Assembly: GCF_015668515.1 (NCBI RefSeq)
Contig: NZ_JADPFO010000002.1
Location: forward strand, 305,698 to 369,697
From: Paraclostridium tenue
GTDB taxonomy: Bacteria; Bacillota; Clostridia; Peptostreptococcales; Peptostreptococcaceae
Direction of reading: 5' to 3'
Length of the DNA: 64,000 nt
Both the position numbers and the translations under genes were made by a program. The first letter of the stretch is position 1. Each line of letters opens with the position of its first letter. Below are positions 27,574 through 36,293 of the stretch, piece by piece. A model generated the notes under the pieces. That model worked only from the letters and a program-made list of their open reading frames with translations. It was not told where the DNA came from and made no database searches.

Positions 27574-28341
27574 TTATTTATTTTTAATTAAACAGCCATT
27601 ACTTACTAATTTAAATCCATGATTACTTGTCAATTCATTAAGTAAATCATCTGGATTATATTTACAGTAATTTATTAAACAGTATTTTGTATCGTCTTCT
27701 AGTTTATCAAATTCATTATACATATCAAATGATGTAGCCATTTTAGTCATATCATCTCTAAGCTTGTCCATATCAACTATTGAGTGAGAAAGCTCAAAAG
27801 GAAGTTCTTCATTTAATATCATATTCGCTATAGTCTCTAATAGATTTTCTTTATTTTTAAAATCTATAGTTACTAATTTATTTTTATATTCAGTAATACG
27901 AGATGATAACTCATCTATATAATTATCTAATTTATCATCTACAAAGTTTATGAAATTTTTTTGATTAAATAAATTTTGAACATCTGAAATTAGTAAATTA
28001 TTCATATGTTCTTCCCAAAGAAGTAATGCAAATTTATTATAGCTAGAATCAACTATAGGCTCGCCTTTATAGTTTTCAAATCTAGGATGAAGTCTATTAT
28101 GATACTTTGCGATGCAAACTCTAAATAAATTTCCTTCATGACCTTTAGGTATATAATTTATTATAAATTCATCCATATCGCTTCCTATATAAACTTTTTC
28201 ACTAGAAAGTAATTTCTTAGTATTATCTATTTTATCCTTTGAAAAATCTATTCTTGAATCATTAATAGCTATTTTATATATCAGTTCTTTATATATTTTT
28301 TCTACTATATTATTTAATTCTAAATTATAATTGTATTTCAT
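27574..28341 (-). CDS. Hypothetical cytosolic protein, 255 residues
   Basis: A mostly helical, acidic protein with no signal or membrane segment. Residues 50-115 contain a mixed region (YIGSDMDEFIINYIPKG, FALLLWEEHMNNLL), and the C-terminus ends in FKLVSNGCLIKNK. I recognise no motif or family. The ATG follows a GGAGGTTTC site. Its neighbours (GerMN, YaaA) are on separate transcripts. Confidence 0.7.
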   Translation of the reverse strand: MKYNYNLELNNIVEKIYKELIYKIAINDSRIDFSKDKIDNTKKLLSSEKVYIGSDMDEFIINYIPKGHEGNLFRVCIAKYHNRLHPRFENYKGEPIVDSSYNKFALLLWEEHMNNLLISDVQNLFNQKNFINFVDDKLDNYIDELSSRITEYKNKLVTIDFKNKENLLETIANMILNEELPFELSHSIVDMDKLRDDMTKMATSFDMYNEFDKLEDDTKYCLINYCKYNPDDLLNELTSNHGFKLVSNGCLIKNK

Positions 28342-28496
28342 ATTCAGAAACCTCCAAATTTTAAGTCTTTTAGTATATACCCAAAAATTAAAATTATAAT
28401 CTATAAAAATTTAATATACAAGTAATATATTAGAATAATAAAAGTTAAAAAAGTTAAAATTAACTATATCAGAAAAATCTTAAAAAGGGTGGTATA

Positions 28497-28823
28497 GTGA
28501 ATATAAAAAGATTTAAAGTAACTGGATTTATAATTTTAATATGCTTAGTTATCTTATCATTTATGAGTAATATAGGATTTAGAAGAAATTTAAGCGTAGA
28601 TTTAAATAAAAAGATAAAACAGGCATTTATAGAAGAATTAAGAGATAATGAAACTTATAAATGGAGTAGATATGATTCAGAGAAATGGGTAAATAGTTAT
28701 AAAATATTAAATATTAATCAGCTAGGATATAAAACTTATAATATAGATGTAGAACTTATATTAAAAGATTTGTCAGGTAGAAACTCTACGGTTAAAGATA
28801 ATTTTATAATAGATATAAAATAA
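28497..28823 (+). CDS. Hypothetical single-pass membrane protein, 108 residues
   Basis: One transmembrane helix (about residues 8-25) precedes a small outer domain of some 80 residues with strand-rich character (YKILNINQLGYKTYNIDVELILKDL). The GTG start follows GGGTGG. No family is recognised; a lipobox is absent. A shared terminator separates it from yaaA. Confidence 0.65.
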   Translation: MNIKRFKVTGFIILICLVILSFMSNIGFRRNLSVDLNKKIKQAFIEELRDNETYKWSRYDSEKWVNSYKILNINQLGYKTYNIDVELILKDLSGRNSTVKDNFIIDIK

Positions 28824-28827
28824 TAAG

Positions 28828-28866
28828 AAAAAGTCTAAATAAAATAATTTTTATTTAGACTTTTTG
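28828..28866. terminator. Bidirectional terminator
   Basis: A 17-bp perfect stem, arms 28828-28844 and 28849-28865, between convergent genes. Confidence 0.88.
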
Positions 28867-28873
28867 CTTAAAT

Positions 28874-29641
28874 TTATCTAGTAAATATGAAGTTATTACT
28901 ATCTGAAAGTTCATTATTAAAAACATATCCATCGTAATTAAAGTTTTTAAGTTCATTTATATTATCTATTTTATTTTTTATTATATATCTAGTTAAATAG
29001 CCTCTGGCTTTCTTAGAGTAAAGACCAATAACTTTATATGAGTTACTATTTTCTCTATAATCTTTAAACTCTATGTTAATAATATTAAAATCTTTAGATA
29101 AAGATTTAAGATTTATAGCTTTAGAATATTCATTAGAAGCTAAATTTACTAAAGTTTTATCATTTTGATTTAAAAGCTCATCATATAAATAAGAAGTTAG
29201 TTTATTTTTCCAAAATTTATATAAATCATTTCCTAATTCATTTTTTAGTTTAGCTTTCATCTCAAGTCTATAAGATTGGATTAAATCAAATGGTTTTAAA
29301 ATGCCATATAATCCAGACATAATTCTTAGATGATTATTAGCAAACTCAAAATCATCATCATTAAAATCATCAACATTTATACAGTTAAAAACTTGTCCAT
29401 CAAATGCAAGTATTGCTTGTAAATATTTACTTTTATCAGTACCTAAAATTTTATATCTATCGTAATTTAAATTAGCTAAGTCATCACTTAAATTCATAAA
29501 ATTTCCAATTTCAATAATATCTAAAGATTTTAGTATATCTATAAGTTTTTTTATGTCTTTATCAAAGAATGGTTTAGAAAATTTAATATCTACATTTCTA
29601 TCAAAGTTCATAGTTGTTGCCGGGGAAATTATTGTTATCAT
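28874..29641 (-). CDS. yaaA: YaaA (DUF328) peroxide-stress protein
   Basis: A 255-residue protein starting with MITIISPATTMNF, the family hallmark (in E. coli ISPAKTLDY). It also has LAFDGQVFNCIN, the IMSGLYGILKPFDLIQSYRLEMKAKL block and NLASNEYSKAI. E. coli YaaA lowers intracellular free iron during peroxide stress and has a DNA-binding fold with a helix-hairpin-helix. The clostridial role is inferred from the family. The ATG follows GAGGTGAC. It is monocistronic and divergent from the DUF975 gene. Confidence 0.92.
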   Translation of the reverse strand: MITIISPATTMNFDRNVDIKFSKPFFDKDIKKLIDILKSLDIIEIGNFMNLSDDLANLNYDRYKILGTDKSKYLQAILAFDGQVFNCINVDDFNDDDFEFANNHLRIMSGLYGILKPFDLIQSYRLEMKAKLKNELGNDLYKFWKNKLTSYLYDELLNQNDKTLVNLASNEYSKAINLKSLSKDFNIINIEFKDYRENSNSYKVIGLYSKKARGYLTRYIIKNKIDNINELKNFNYDGYVFNNELSDSNNFIFTR

Positions 29642-29779
29642 TATGTCACCTCAAAATTTATTTATATATAATATATATCAATAAAATAAGAATCTAATCA
29701 ATAAAATCAAAGTTTTTAATATAATATAATGTATATATTTTTTTAGTATATAACTAAAGGGTTAGAGGAGGAGTTTAAA

Positions 29780-30478
29780 ATTAATAGGGTAGAATTAAAA
29801 GAGCTATCAAAGAGTCAATTAAAAGGGCATTGGACAATTCCTGTAGTATTAACACTGTTATATGTTGTATTGTCAACTGTATTAAGTTTATTTCAAGATG
29901 AAACTAGCTCAATTATAACATTTATATTAGTTTTTGGCCTTGGGGTATGGGCAACTGTAGGATTACCTAATTTTTATCTAATGTTCATTGAAAAAATAGG
30001 AAATGTTAGTTTTAGTGATTTATTAGTATCCATGAGTAAATTAGTAAAATCACTAATTTTTACAATTATAATAAGCTTAGTTGTATTCGTATCAATGTTT
30101 ATAGTAATGTTTGTTGTTGGTGGAGCTATTGCTTCATTTATTTTTACTGATATAACATGGGGACTAGGAGCTATTATAGGAATATTGGTAATATGTTTAT
30201 TCATTATTGCACTTACAATATTTGATTTAGCTTTAGCTTTAACTCCATATATAATAATAGAACACGAACATTTAAGTACTATTGAAGCTATGAGTTTGAG
30301 TATAAAGATGATGAAAGGTAATAAATGGAGATATTTTGTTATACAATTAAGTTTTATAGGATGGGCAATTCTTGCTATTATTACATTAGGAATAGGTTAT
30401 TTATGGTTAATTCCATATGTGAGTTTAACGCAAGCTAATTTTTATAGAGACTTAAGCTTTAATAGTATAAATAATTAA
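29780..30478 (+). CDS. DUF975-family membrane protein, apparent ATT start
   Basis: A 232-residue protein with five or six transmembrane helices. The DUF975 N-terminal signature (N-R-x-E-L-K, then LKG-x-W) is present as INRVELKELSKSQLKGHW. It is readable only if translation begins at the ATT at 29780, because no ATG, GTG or TTG lies in frame between the upstream TAG (29744) and the TTG at 29870. An ideal AGGAGGAG site (29766-29773) stands 6 bases before this ATT. Starting at TTG 29870 would remove 30 residues including the signature. The gene is divergent from yaaA and ends at a terminator. The function of DUF975 is unknown. Confidence 0.78.
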   Translation: MNRVELKELSKSQLKGHWTIPVVLTLLYVVLSTVLSLFQDETSSIITFILVFGLGVWATVGLPNFYLMFIEKIGNVSFSDLLVSMSKLVKSLIFTIIISLVVFVSMFIVMFVVGGAIASFIFTDITWGLGAIIGILVICLFIIALTIFDLALALTPYIIIEHEHLSTIEAMSLSIKMMKGNKWRYFVIQLSFIGWAILAIITLGIGYLWLIPYVSLTQANFYRDLSFNSINN

Positions 30479-30481
30479 ATA

Positions 30482-30516
30482 AAATAGCTATCTAAATTTT
30501 TAGATAGCTATTTTTA
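30482..30516 (+). terminator. Terminator after the DUF975 gene
   Basis: AAATAGCTATCTAAA (30482-30496) pairs with TTTAGATAGCTATTT (30499-30513), then T-rich DNA. Confidence 0.85.
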
Positions 30517-30654
30517 TATTTTTTATGAACTTTGTAATTGTTAAAAGTATTTATTATATAAATAAAATTAAACATATACTAATCTGTGGACAGAGTTTAA
30601 ACAAAAAAGTAAAATGTAGATTAGAGGATTAACTTTCAAGGAGAACAAGATTTT

Positions 30655-31338
30655 ATGGGAAATAATAAATATAATTTAGAACATATAAAAATATTTAAAA
30701 ATATAGATGATAGCACAAAAGAAAAAATTTTTAGAAATGGAAATTTAATTTCTCTAAATCAAAAACACATATTATTTAATGAAAAAGATATAGTTGATAA
30801 GGTATATATTCTAGTTGAAGGAAAGGCTTCTATATTTAAAATAAGTGAAAATGGAGATAGAAAAATAATATTTATATTAAACAAAGGTGAGATGATAAAT
30901 GAAATAAGTTTAGAATTTAAAAAATCTACTATAAGTTGTGAAGCATTTGAAGATTGTTTAATACTAGAATATAATTTAAAAGCTTTTTTAGATATGATGA
31001 AAAATGACTTTGAATTAACCAAAAATATTATAAGTTATATGGAAAGGCGAAACAGAAGATTATACAGACAAGTTAAAAACTCTATTTCAATAAAAATAGA
31101 CAAAAGATTAGCTGCAAAACTTTATAGGCTAGCTAATGAATATGGAAAAGAAATAGATGGATGGCATTTTATAGATTTAAAAATAACTATAACTTATTTA
31201 TCTGATATGTTAGGATGTCCAAGAGAAAGTTTATCAAGAGCAATGAAAATCTTAGAAAAACATGAACTTGTAAAATTTATAAATAAAAATATATATGTAA
31301 GAAAAGCTGAAATAGCAAAATACTTTAAAGGGAATTAG
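30655..31338 (+). CDS. Crp/Fnr-family transcriptional regulator
   Basis: A 227-residue regulator. Residues 15-125 form the cyclic-nucleotide-type beta barrel (VYILVEGKASIFKISENGDRKIIFILNKGEMINEI). A dimer helix follows, then a C-terminal winged helix with YLSDMLGCPRESLSRAMKILEKHELVKF as the DNA-recognition unit near residues 180-207. There is no N-terminal Cys cluster, so it is not a classic Fnr iron-sulfur sensor. It sits directly upstream of asrABC, whose promoter carries a Crp-like palindrome, so it is the natural candidate activator. Its ATG is 9-11 bases from AAGGAG. Effector unknown. Confidence 0.9.
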   Translation: MGNNKYNLEHIKIFKNIDDSTKEKIFRNGNLISLNQKHILFNEKDIVDKVYILVEGKASIFKISENGDRKIIFILNKGEMINEISLEFKKSTISCEAFEDCLILEYNLKAFLDMMKNDFELTKNIISYMERRNRRLYRQVKNSISIKIDKRLAAKLYRLANEYGKEIDGWHFIDLKITITYLSDMLGCPRESLSRAMKILEKHELVKFINKNIYVRKAEIAKYFKGN

Positions 31339-31366
31339 GAACTAAAGTATTTTGCTATTTTTATAT
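31310..31366 (+). terminator. Terminator whose 5' arm lies in the regulator gene
   Basis: An 18-bp perfect stem, arms 31310-31327 and 31343-31360, and a T tail. The left arm encodes residues near the C-terminus of the Crp/Fnr protein, so terminator and coding sequence overlap. Confidence 0.85.
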
Positions 31367-31393
31367 TTAAAAATTGTTAGATTTTAGTCAAAG

Positions 31394-31436
31394 TGTGATA
31401 TATATCACGGAAGTAAAATTAAAATAATGTTAATAT
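31394..31436 (+). promoter_or_regulatory. Crp-like box and promoter of asrABC
   Basis: TGTGATATATATCACG (31394-31409) matches TGTGA-N6-TCAC(A/G), with a 14-bp perfect palindrome at its core. TAATAT at 31431-31436 is a reasonable -10. If so, the box is centred about 41 bases before the start, the class II activator position. Confidence 0.65.
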
Positions 31437-31472
31437 TTATTTAACAAACTAATAATTGAGAAGGTGGGTTAT

Positions 31473-32483
31473 ATGAAAATAAAATTATCTACAAGTGAAT
31501 TTAATAATTCATTAAAGAAATTAAAAGAAAAATATAAGTTATTTGCACCTGTATCATTGCCATACAAAGGAACGTACTCAGATACAGATGTAATTAGATA
31601 TAAAGAAGTAGATAGTATAGAGGAAATTGAGTTAAATAAAAAGTCAAATTTTTCTCCTAAGGAAATTGTTTTACCAATATCGCAAACTCTATTTTATTTT
31701 ACAGAAGATGAATTTAAAGAAGCTAATCAAAAATATGATAAAGATATATTAATTTTTTTAAGAGCTTGTGATATTAATGGGATTAAAAGGATAGATGAGA
31801 TATATTTAAGAAACGGAAAAGAAGAAGATTACTTTTACAAAAGAATTAGAGAGAAAGTAAAATTTGTTCTTATAGGATGTAGTAAAAGTTTTAGAAATTG
31901 CTTTTGTGTAAGTATGAACTCTAATAAAACTGATAATTACTCAATAGGTCTGAATTTAAGAAATGATGAAATACAATTACATATAAATGATAAAGAGTTT
32001 ATTAATTACTTTGATGGAGAAGTTATAGATTTTGAAGTAGATTATGTCAAAGAAAATGATATAAGCGTAAGTATAAATAAAAGTATAAATCCTCTTAAGG
32101 TGAGCATGGATGATATGTGGAGAGAATACGATGATAGATGTATAGCTTGTGGTAGATGTAACTTTGTATGTCCTACATGTACATGTTTTACTATGCAAGA
32201 TATCTTTTATAAAGAAAATGAAAATGTAGGAGAAAGAAGAAGAGTATGGGCATCATGTCATGTGGATGGATATACCGATATGGCTGGAGGACATTCATTT
32301 AGAAAGTTACGTGGAGATAGAATGAGATTTAAAACTTTACACAAAATATATGATTTTAACAAGAGGTTTGGATATCAAATGTGCGTTGGATGCGGTAGAT
32401 GTGATGATGCATGTCCACAGTATATATCTTTTTCAACTTGTATAGAAAAAGTAAATGACCTAGTAAATAAGGAGGAAAAATAA
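31473..32483 (+). CDS. asrA: Anaerobic sulfite reductase subunit A
   Basis: A 336-residue electron-transfer subunit with two [4Fe-4S] clusters in the C-terminal third: CIACGRCNFVCPTCTCF near residue 223 and CVGCGRCDDACPQYISF near residue 308. It passes electrons from AsrB to the siroheme subunit AsrC in NADH-linked reduction of sulfite to sulfide. The N-terminal half resembles hydrogenase/HydB-like AsrA sequences. I choose the ATG at 31473, with AAGGTGG before it, over the GTG three codons earlier. The stop is one base before the asrB start, so translation is likely coupled. The operon is under a Crp-like box. Confidence 0.94.
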   Translation: MKIKLSTSEFNNSLKKLKEKYKLFAPVSLPYKGTYSDTDVIRYKEVDSIEEIELNKKSNFSPKEIVLPISQTLFYFTEDEFKEANQKYDKDILIFLRACDINGIKRIDEIYLRNGKEEDYFYKRIREKVKFVLIGCSKSFRNCFCVSMNSNKTDNYSIGLNLRNDEIQLHINDKEFINYFDGEVIDFEVDYVKENDISVSINKSINPLKVSMDDMWREYDDRCIACGRCNFVCPTCTCFTMQDIFYKENENVGERRRVWASCHVDGYTDMAGGHSFRKLRGDRMRFKTLHKIYDFNKRFGYQMCVGCGRCDDACPQYISFSTCIEKVNDLVNKEEK

Positions 32484-32484
32484 T

Positions 32485-33276
32485 ATGAATCCATATATAC
32501 CAGTTGGAGCTGAAATTTTAGAAATAATAAAACATACAGAGATTGAATGGACTTTTAGAACAAAGTGTAATTCTAAAGGTGTATTGCCAGGTCAATTCTA
32601 TGAAATATCAATACCTAAATATGGAGAAAGTCCTATATCAGTTTCTGGAATAGGTAAAGATTATATAGATTTTACAATAAGAAAAGTAGGTAAGGTTACA
32701 GATGAAATATTTAATTATAAAGTTGGAGATAAATTTTTCTTAAGAGGGCCATATGGAAATGGATTTGATGTTTCACTTTATGAAGATAAAGAAATTATAG
32801 TAGTAGCTGGAGGAAGTGGATTAGCACCAGTAAGAGGTATAATGGACTATTATTACGATAACTTTGGAAAATGTAAAAGCTTTAAGCTAATAGTAGGATT
32901 TAAATCACCTAAAGATATTTTATTTAAAGATGATTTAAAAAGATGGAGTGAAAAACTAGATGTTATAGTAACTGTGGATAATGCAGAAGAAGAATATGAA
33001 GGGCATGTAGGTCTTGTAACTAAATATATTCCAGATCTTGAAATTAAAAATATGGATAATGTATCGGCTATAGTTGTGGGACCACCTATGATGATGAAGT
33101 TTACAGTAAGAGAATTTTTAAAAAGAGATTTAAATGAAGAAAATATATGGGTTTCATATGAAAGAAAGATGTGTTGCGGAGTAGGTAAGTGTGGACATTG
33201 CAAAATGGATGATACTTATATATGTATAGATGGACCTGTATTTAACTATTTTGAAGCTAAAAATTTAATAGACTAG
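32485..33276 (+). CDS. asrB: Anaerobic sulfite reductase subunit B (NAD(P)H flavoprotein)
   Basis: A 263-residue FAD/NAD(P)H reductase of the ferredoxin-NADP reductase superfamily. Residues 1-95 form the FAD barrel (PGQFYEIS, SPISVSGIG). Residues 100-220 form the nucleotide domain, with VAGGSGLAPVRGI as the pyrophosphate loop. The C-terminal CCGVGKCGHC cluster motif near residues 230-239 binds a [2Fe-2S] centre. It supplies NADH electrons to AsrA. It directly follows asrA and precedes asrC. The ATG has AAGGAGG upstream, overlapping the end of asrA. Confidence 0.95.
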   Translation: MNPYIPVGAEILEIIKHTEIEWTFRTKCNSKGVLPGQFYEISIPKYGESPISVSGIGKDYIDFTIRKVGKVTDEIFNYKVGDKFFLRGPYGNGFDVSLYEDKEIIVVAGGSGLAPVRGIMDYYYDNFGKCKSFKLIVGFKSPKDILFKDDLKRWSEKLDVIVTVDNAEEEYEGHVGLVTKYIPDLEIKNMDNVSAIVVGPPMMMKFTVREFLKRDLNEENIWVSYERKMCCGVGKCGHCKMDDTYICIDGPVFNYFEAKNLID

Positions 33277-33288
33277 GAGGGTAAGATT

Positions 33289-34260
33289 ATGATAAGAGAT
33301 TTAAATACTAAGAAAGTAATGAAAAATGCATATAGAATAACTAAGAATAAATATGAAACAGCTCTTAGAGTAAGAATCCCTGGTGGATGTGTAGATCCAG
33401 AAAGTCTTATGATAATTTCTAAAATAGCAAATGAATATGGAAATGGGCAAATTCACATGACAACAAGACAAGGGTTTGAAATATTGGGGATTCCTATGGA
33501 AAAAATGGATGAAGTTAATAAGATAATACAACCAGTTATAGAAAAAATGAATATAAATCAATATGAAAAAGATAAAGGATATCCAGCTGCAGGTACTAGA
33601 AATATAGCTTCATGCATTGGAAATAAAGTCTGTCCTAAAGCTCAATACAACACTACAGAATTTGCAAAGAGAATTGAAAAAGAAATTTATCCAAATGATT
33701 TTCACTTTAAAGTAGCATTAACAGGGTGTCCAAATGATTGTATTAAAGCTAGAATGCATGATTTTGGAATAATAGGTATGGCATTACCTAAGTTTGAAAA
33801 AGAAAGATGTGTATATTGTGGGGCATGTGTTAAAAAGTGCAAACAACTTTCAATAGAAGCCTTAAGTGCGCAAAACTATAGACCAGTTAGAGATCATAAA
33901 AAATGTATAGGATGTGGAGAGTGTGTACTAAACTGCCCAACAAATGCATGGACTAGAGATGAAAAAAAATATTTCAGACTATCTATAATGGGGAGAACAG
34001 GAAAGAAAAACCCAAGACTTGGAGAAGATTTTATAGTTTGGGCAGATGAAGAAAGTATAGTTAAGATTATAAAAAATACTTATAAATATGTTGAGGCGTA
34101 TATAGATAAAAATGCTCCAACAGGAAAAGAACATGTAGGTTATATTATTGATAGAACAGGTTTTATGGAATTTAAAAAATGGGTATTAGAAGGTGTAGAA
34201 TTGCCGGATATAGCACAAGTTAATGAAAATGTGTATTGGAGCGGAATAAGATATAAATAA
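33289..34260 (+). CDS. asrC: Anaerobic sulfite reductase subunit C (siroheme)
   Basis: The catalytic subunit, 323 residues. Siroheme/[4Fe-4S] ligation is expected at GNKVCPKAQ and TGCPNDC (near residues 110 and 145). A ferredoxin insert at about residues 170-220 contains CVYCGACVKKCKQL and CIGCGECVLNCPTNAW. The N-terminal MTTRQGFEI segment matches the nitrite/sulfite reductase ferredoxin-like half domain. It reduces sulfite to sulfide with six electrons from AsrA/B. Last gene of the operon, 12 bases after asrB, and followed by a strong terminator. Confidence 0.96.
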   Translation: MIRDLNTKKVMKNAYRITKNKYETALRVRIPGGCVDPESLMIISKIANEYGNGQIHMTTRQGFEILGIPMEKMDEVNKIIQPVIEKMNINQYEKDKGYPAAGTRNIASCIGNKVCPKAQYNTTEFAKRIEKEIYPNDFHFKVALTGCPNDCIKARMHDFGIIGMALPKFEKERCVYCGACVKKCKQLSIEALSAQNYRPVRDHKKCIGCGECVLNCPTNAWTRDEKKYFRLSIMGRTGKKNPRLGEDFIVWADEESIVKIIKNTYKYVEAYIDKNAPTGKEHVGYIIDRTGFMEFKKWVLEGVELPDIAQVNENVYWSGIRYK

Positions 34261-34298
34261 AATGGATGACTCAAAATAGAGTCATCCATTTTTTATTT
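34260..34298 (+). terminator. Terminator of the asrABC operon
   Basis: AAATGGATGACTC (34260-34272) pairs with GAGTCATCCATTT (34279-34291), then a T run. Confidence 0.9.
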
Positions 34299-34322
34299 AT
34301 TTTAATAAATTATAAAAAATAC

Positions 34323-34382
34323 TTGAACTATAAGTGTATTATATATATAATACACTTATGAAGTGTACTACTGATATAGTAC
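34323..34382 (+). promoter_or_regulatory. GntR/YtrA-type operators on the ABC operon promoter
   Basis: TTGAAC (34323-34328), 17 bases and TATAAT (34346-34351) form the promoter. A 30-base perfect palindrome (34330-34359, half-site AAGTGTATTATAT) covers the spacer and -10. A second inverted pair GTACTA/TAGTAC (34365-34382) follows. Placement predicts repression, with relief by the effector of the GntR-type regulator encoded next. The binding is inferred. Confidence 0.65.
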
Positions 34383-34402
34383 AGTAATACGGAGGTGAGG
34401 AT

Positions 34403-34759
34403 ATGAACTTTATTCCAAATGACAAAGAACCAGTGTATATACAAATTATAAGATACATAAAACAGCAAATTGTAAGGGGAGATTTACAGCCTGGAGACCC
34501 TATACCATCTAGAAGGGAGATGGCAGTAAATATTAAGGTAAACCCAAATACTGTTCAAAAAGCATATAAGGAGATGGAAGATATGGGGATAATTACAACT
34601 CAAAGAAACTACCAAAGTAATATAACTACAGATAATGAACTTATAACTAGAATAAAAGAAGATTTGATAAATGAGTCTATGAATGTTTTTATAGAGAATA
34701 TGAAAGCTATAAATGTAAATAAAGAAGAACTTATAAAAATAATAAACGATAGATATTAG
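34403..34759 (+). CDS. GntR-family (YtrA subfamily) regulator
   Basis: A short 118-residue GntR protein. The winged-helix domain runs from residue 10 to about 75, with PGDPIPSRREMAVNIKVNPNTVQKAYKEMEDMGII as the family signature. The effector region is only a short helical tail (residues 80-118), as in YtrA-type regulators that control ABC transporters. It begins an operon with an ATPase, a permease and an exported protein. The ATG has GGAGGTG upstream. Palindromes on its promoter suggest autorepression. The inducer is often a cell-wall antibiotic in this subfamily. Confidence 0.92.
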   Translation: MNFIPNDKEPVYIQIIRYIKQQIVRGDLQPGDPIPSRREMAVNIKVNPNTVQKAYKEMEDMGIITTQRNYQSNITTDNELITRIKEDLINESMNVFIENMKAINVNKEELIKIINDRY

Positions 34760-34770
34760 GAGGTGGGGTT

Positions 34771-35463
34771 GTGATAGAAGTTAAAAATGCTAAAAAGAGA
34801 TACAAAAAAGTTAAGGCATTAGATGATATATCTTTTGAAATACATGAAGGTAAGATAACTTGTATATTAGGTATAAATGGGGTTGGAAAGTCAACTATTT
34901 TAAAAGCTATATGTGGACTTATAAAATTAGATAGTGGCGAGATACTTATAGATGGTGAAAAATTAAATTATAAAACTTATAATAAAATAGCTTTTGTTCC
35001 AGATGTAGACAATTATTTTGCACAATTAACTATAAAAGAAAGCTTTGAATTTATGAAAGAGTTTTATAAAAACTGGGATGAGAAAAAAGCTTATGAAATG
35101 CTTGAATTATTTGAACTAACAGATGATAGAAAAATAGCTAATCTTTCAAAAGGTAATATAGCTAGAGTTAAAATAATATTAGGTTTTGCTCAAAATGCAA
35201 AATACACAATACTTGATGAGCCATTTTCAGGGATAGACATATTTAAAAGAGAAGACTTCTTAAGTGTAATTACAAAGTATATAACAGATGAACAAAGTAT
35301 AATAATAACAACTCATGAAATAGCAGAAATAGAGATGATAGCAGATGATGTTATTTTAATAGATGAAGGAAAGTTATCTTTAATATTTAATGCAGAAAAA
35401 ACTCGTGAAGAAGAAGGGAAATCTATAATTGATAAGATGAGGGAGGTGTATAAGAATGAATAA
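34771..35463 (+). CDS. ABC transporter ATP-binding protein
   Basis: A 230-residue ATPase. Walker A is GINGVGKST near residue 35, the Q-loop lies around FAQLTIKES, the signature is LSKGNIARVKI near residue 127 and Walker B is YTILDEPFSG near residue 150. The H-loop is TTHEIAEIE. It powers the permease encoded next; the GTG start follows AGGAGGTGG and the gene overlaps the permease by 8 bases. Similarity in layout to YtrB/BcrA-type systems suggests export of, or resistance to, a lipid- or wall-active compound, but the substrate cannot be read. Confidence 0.9.
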   Translation: MIEVKNAKKRYKKVKALDDISFEIHEGKITCILGINGVGKSTILKAICGLIKLDSGEILIDGEKLNYKTYNKIAFVPDVDNYFAQLTIKESFEFMKEFYKNWDEKKAYEMLELFELTDDRKIANLSKGNIARVKIILGFAQNAKYTILDEPFSGIDIFKREDFLSVITKYITDEQSIIITTHEIAEIEMIADDVILIDEGKLSLIFNAEKTREEEGKSIIDKMREVYKNE

Positions 35464-36280
35464 AATATTAAGTTTATACAATATAGAATTTAAAAGGATA
35501 TATAAACTATATTTTGCATTGATAGGTATGCTATTTCTAGGAAACTTAGCCGGATTAGCAATTAGTATAAAAAATTCTGTGAAAGAAATTAGTATGGATA
35601 ATAAACTTCCAATGAATATAAGTATATTAAAAACTAATACAGGGTATGAATTTGTAAATACATTTACTGTGGAAGATATATATATATATGGAACTATTGC
35701 ACTTGGAATAGCAGTGCTAATGTGTTTATTATATGCTCTTATAATATGGTATAGAGATTATTATTCAAGAAGTAAAACAATATATACCTTATTATGCTTA
35801 CCTCAGTCAAGATTTAATATATATTTATCTAAACTAATAACTATAGTTGTTATGATATATGGAACTATAGTATCGCAGTTTGTATTTTGGTATATAAATT
35901 TAACTATAGTTAAGAACTTAGCTGGAATACAGTCTCCAATATTTTTAAATATATTTAAAAATATGATGCACAGTGTAAGAATACCTAATATAGTATCACC
36001 AAATATTGTGGAATTCTTAATGGTAGATATAATTGGGGTTATATTAGCTGTTGTAGTTATATTTACAGCTGTTTTAATAGAAAGAAGCGTTAAAAAAGTA
36101 GGGGTAATATTAGGGATTTTATATATAGCATTATCTATATTTGGATATTTATACTTATTTAAATTTAGTAGATTATTGTTACTTAATTTACTAACTGTTC
36201 ATATAGGGTATTATATATTTTTATTTATGATATCTTTGCTTTTATCATATTATATTATGAATAAGAAGATTTCAATTTAA
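35456..36280 (+). CDS. ABC transporter permease
   Basis: A 274-residue membrane protein with six helices: one at the N-terminus (about 15-36), a long outer loop (37-75), a helix pair (78-100, 125-150) and three near the C-terminus (190-215, 220-240, 245-270). This is the ABC-2 / BcrB-like arrangement. The ATG lies 8 bases inside the ATPase gene, so the subunits are translated together. The substrate is unknown. No ATP-binding residues are present. Confidence 0.85.
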   Translation: MNKILSLYNIEFKRIYKLYFALIGMLFLGNLAGLAISIKNSVKEISMDNKLPMNISILKTNTGYEFVNTFTVEDIYIYGTIALGIAVLMCLLYALIIWYRDYYSRSKTIYTLLCLPQSRFNIYLSKLITIVVMIYGTIVSQFVFWYINLTIVKNLAGIQSPIFLNIFKNMMHSVRIPNIVSPNIVEFLMVDIIGVILAVVVIFTAVLIERSVKKVGVILGILYIALSIFGYLYLFKFSRLLLLNLLTVHIGYYIFLFMISLLLSYYIMNKKISI

Positions 36281-36293
36281 GGGAGGTTTATGT

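Noticed and set aside
32853..33203. Minus-strand frame opposite asrB
   Set aside because: It lies wholly inside asrB and has no start context or family motif.
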